From the NCBI RefSeq assembly GCF_900108945.1, contig NZ_FNYE01000001.1:310001-374000 (forward strand): a stretch of 64,000 nt of DNA. Direction: 5' to 3'. The notes below the pieces were generated by a model, which searched no databases, had not been told where the DNA came from, and saw nothing but the letters and a program-made list of their open reading frames with translations. Below, one piece after another: positions 62,889-64,000 of this stretch. Numbering within the stretch: the stretch's first letter is position 1; each line of letters begins with the position of its first letter. Origin of the DNA: Paraburkholderia diazotrophica. Lineage in GTDB: Bacteria; Pseudomonadota; Gammaproteobacteria; Burkholderiales; Burkholderiaceae. The position numbers and the translations under genes are program-made.

Positions 62889-63861
62889 CGAAGCGCGGCC
62901 GCTTCTCGATGCGAATGCGGACCATGAACTCACGCCGCCGCAATCGCTTGACGTGCAGCGGCATATCGAAAGCTGCGAGGCTTGCCGGAGGGAAAGCGAA
63001 ATGGTGCGGGCGATGAAGGGCGCGGTGCGCACGGCGGCCTATCACCGCGCGCCCGACGAGTTGCGCGCCAGGATCACGGCGGCGCTGCCTCCCGTTGACG
63101 TCGCCGAGCCGCAATGGCGGGCGCGCGAGAGCGACCGGCAAGCGGAGCCGCGCGCGAGGCGCCGCAAAGGCTGGCTCGACTGGCTGCGGCTGCCGCAGGG
63201 CGGCGGCTTCGGGGCGCTGGCGGGCGAGGGCGGTGTGAACGGATCGGGGAATCTGGCTGGCGGCCGGGCGGGAAGTGGTGCGGGAAGTGGCGCCGGAAGT
63301 GGAATCGGGTGGCACGCGGGCACGGCCTGGCGCGGCGGTTTCGCGCTCGCGCTGTGCGCGCTTGTCGCGGCGGGAATCGCCGTGACGCTGCACCGCGCGG
63401 GCGACGCGACGCCGTTCGTCGATCAACTGGTCGCGAGCCATGTGCGCGCGCAACTGTCGGGGCACGATATCGACGTCGTATCGTCGGATCAGCACACGGT
63501 GAAGCCGTGGTTCAACGGCAAGCTCGACTACGCGCCGCCCGTCGAGGATCTGGCGGCGAGCGGGTTTCCGCTGGCGGGCGGACGGCTCGATTACATCGGA
63601 CATCGGCGGGTGGCGGTGCTCACGTACCGTCACGCGAAGCACGTGATCGACGTCTACGTGTTTCCCGAGGACGATCCGGCGGCCGGCAAGCCCGGCCCGG
63701 CGCTCGTGCGCGACGGGTACGCGCTTGCCCGCTGGCGCGACGACGGCATGATGTGGTGGGCCGTCACCGACGCCACGCCCGAATCGCTAACGGCGCTGCA
63801 AGCGGCGCTGAGCGCACGTCTGCACGGGGAAGCGCCCGGCGCGCCGTATCCGGGCAGTTGA
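62878..63861 (+). CDS. Anti-sigma factor, zinc-finger HC2 type
   Basis: 327 residues from ATG 62878 with AAAGGAG upstream. The zinc-binding anti-sigma domain has His29, Cys33 and Cys36 (HIESCEAC). A Gly/Ser-rich linker (about 105-145) precedes one membrane helix (GGFALALCALVAAGIAVTL). The periplasmic domain contains YRHAKHVIDVYVFPED. It overlaps the sigma gene by 11 bases, so the pair is made together. Confidence 0.85.
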   Translation: MDCNEARPLLDANADHELTPPQSLDVQRHIESCEACRRESEMVRAMKGAVRTAAYHRAPDELRARITAALPPVDVAEPQWRARESDRQAEPRARRRKGWLDWLRLPQGGGFGALAGEGGVNGSGNLAGGRAGSGAGSGAGSGIGWHAGTAWRGGFALALCALVAAGIAVTLHRAGDATPFVDQLVASHVRAQLSGHDIDVVSSDQHTVKPWFNGKLDYAPPVEDLAASGFPLAGGRLDYIGHRRVAVLTYRHAKHVIDVYVFPEDDPAAGKPGPALVRDGYALARWRDDGMMWWAVTDATPESLTALQAALSARLHGEAPGAPYPGS

Positions 63862-63918
63862 GCGCCGGCCTGGCAGGCAACCGGGGACTGTCCGATTCCC
63901 TAAGCCCTTGAAAACACG

Positions 63919-63978
63919 CCTGAATCGGCACTGCACTGCGCGCTTTATGTTGCAAACAGTGTCGATTCAGGTTATAGT
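63919..63978 (+). promoter_or_regulatory. Promoter with flanking inverted repeat
   Basis: TTGCAA (63,950-63,955), 17 bases, TATAGT (63,973-63,978). CCTGAATCGGCACTG (63,919-63,933) and CAGTGTCGATTCAGG (63,957-63,971) form a 15-base inverted repeat with one mismatch around the -35. The controlled gene lies beyond the window; the array looks like an operator pair. Confidence 0.6.
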
Positions 63979-64000
63979 TTCCGGCTTCTCACTTGCCACA

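Overview
The window is GC-rich DNA from a Burkholderiales chromosome, most like Paraburkholderia, Caballeronia or Burkholderia. The host genes point there: a cysTWA-cysB sulfate cluster, a lexA with tandem SOS boxes, an ABC exporter of NodI/NodJ type and a gcl-hyi-glxR glyoxylate operon. The assignment rests on gene content and style, not on a search.

Positions 1 to about 37,062 are the right part of a prophage. It entered a tRNA-His(GTG) gene: a 3' half of that tRNA, from anticodon arm to CCA, lies at 37,063-37,112, followed by the tRNA's own terminator. The integrase, repressor and replication genes would lie left of the window. The visible prophage reads, left to right: (1) a packed strip of small genes with ATGA-type overlaps (3-4,505), including a DUF1064 nuclease end, a NUMOD3/endonuclease VII gene that appears to have invaded a DUF4406 gene, a YbcO-like nuclease, a lambda-type phosphatase and a Q-like late regulator; (2) a candidate late promoter with a terminator just downstream (4,478-4,606); (3) small genes and a lambda-type packaging and head module (6,390-15,047: Nu1, A, W, B, C, scaffold, D, E, FII types); (4) a Mu-type contractile tail (15,040-25,404: terminator, gp38-like, sheath, tube, chaperone with a -1 frame extension, N, tape measure with lysozyme, P, 45, 46, 47, 48); (5) tail fibre genes and an exported fibre-like protein (25,413-27,771); (6) a cargo block on both strands (27,784-31,859) with a GT-C-like membrane protein, a SAM methyltransferase, two one-helix membrane proteins, and a DNA-binding-like protein plus SGNH-like lipoprotein behind a promoter with a palindromic operator; (7) a lysis and host-range module (31,923-36,260) with holin, GH24 endolysin, a collagen-SGNH fibre, an HNH protein, a second holin-like protein, a lipoprotein and a lipase-like hydrolase; (8) two small leftward genes at the prophage edge.

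From 37,113 on the DNA is host chromosome: a DUF3820 protein, a DHA2-type MFS exporter, an aldo/keto reductase (tas), an ArsP-type permease, nodIJ-type exporter genes, a universal stress protein, a DUF2939 protein, lexA with a co-oriented small gene, the sulfate transporter sbp-cysT-cysW-cysA with its activator cysB, an asparaginase, a PQQ-type sugar dehydrogenase, the gcl-hyi-glxR operon with a divergent LysR gene, and an ECF sigma/anti-sigma pair divergent from a Tat metallophosphoesterase-cupredoxin pair.

The most unusual items are the homing-nuclease insertion with a 12-codon remnant of the target gene, the operator placed exactly between -35 and -10 in the cargo block, the SGNH lipoprotein with a lost catalytic triad and no normal start codon, GGTAACA iterons at the terminase, and a symmetric pair of GGGAATA-N17-GTA promoters at the sigma locus.
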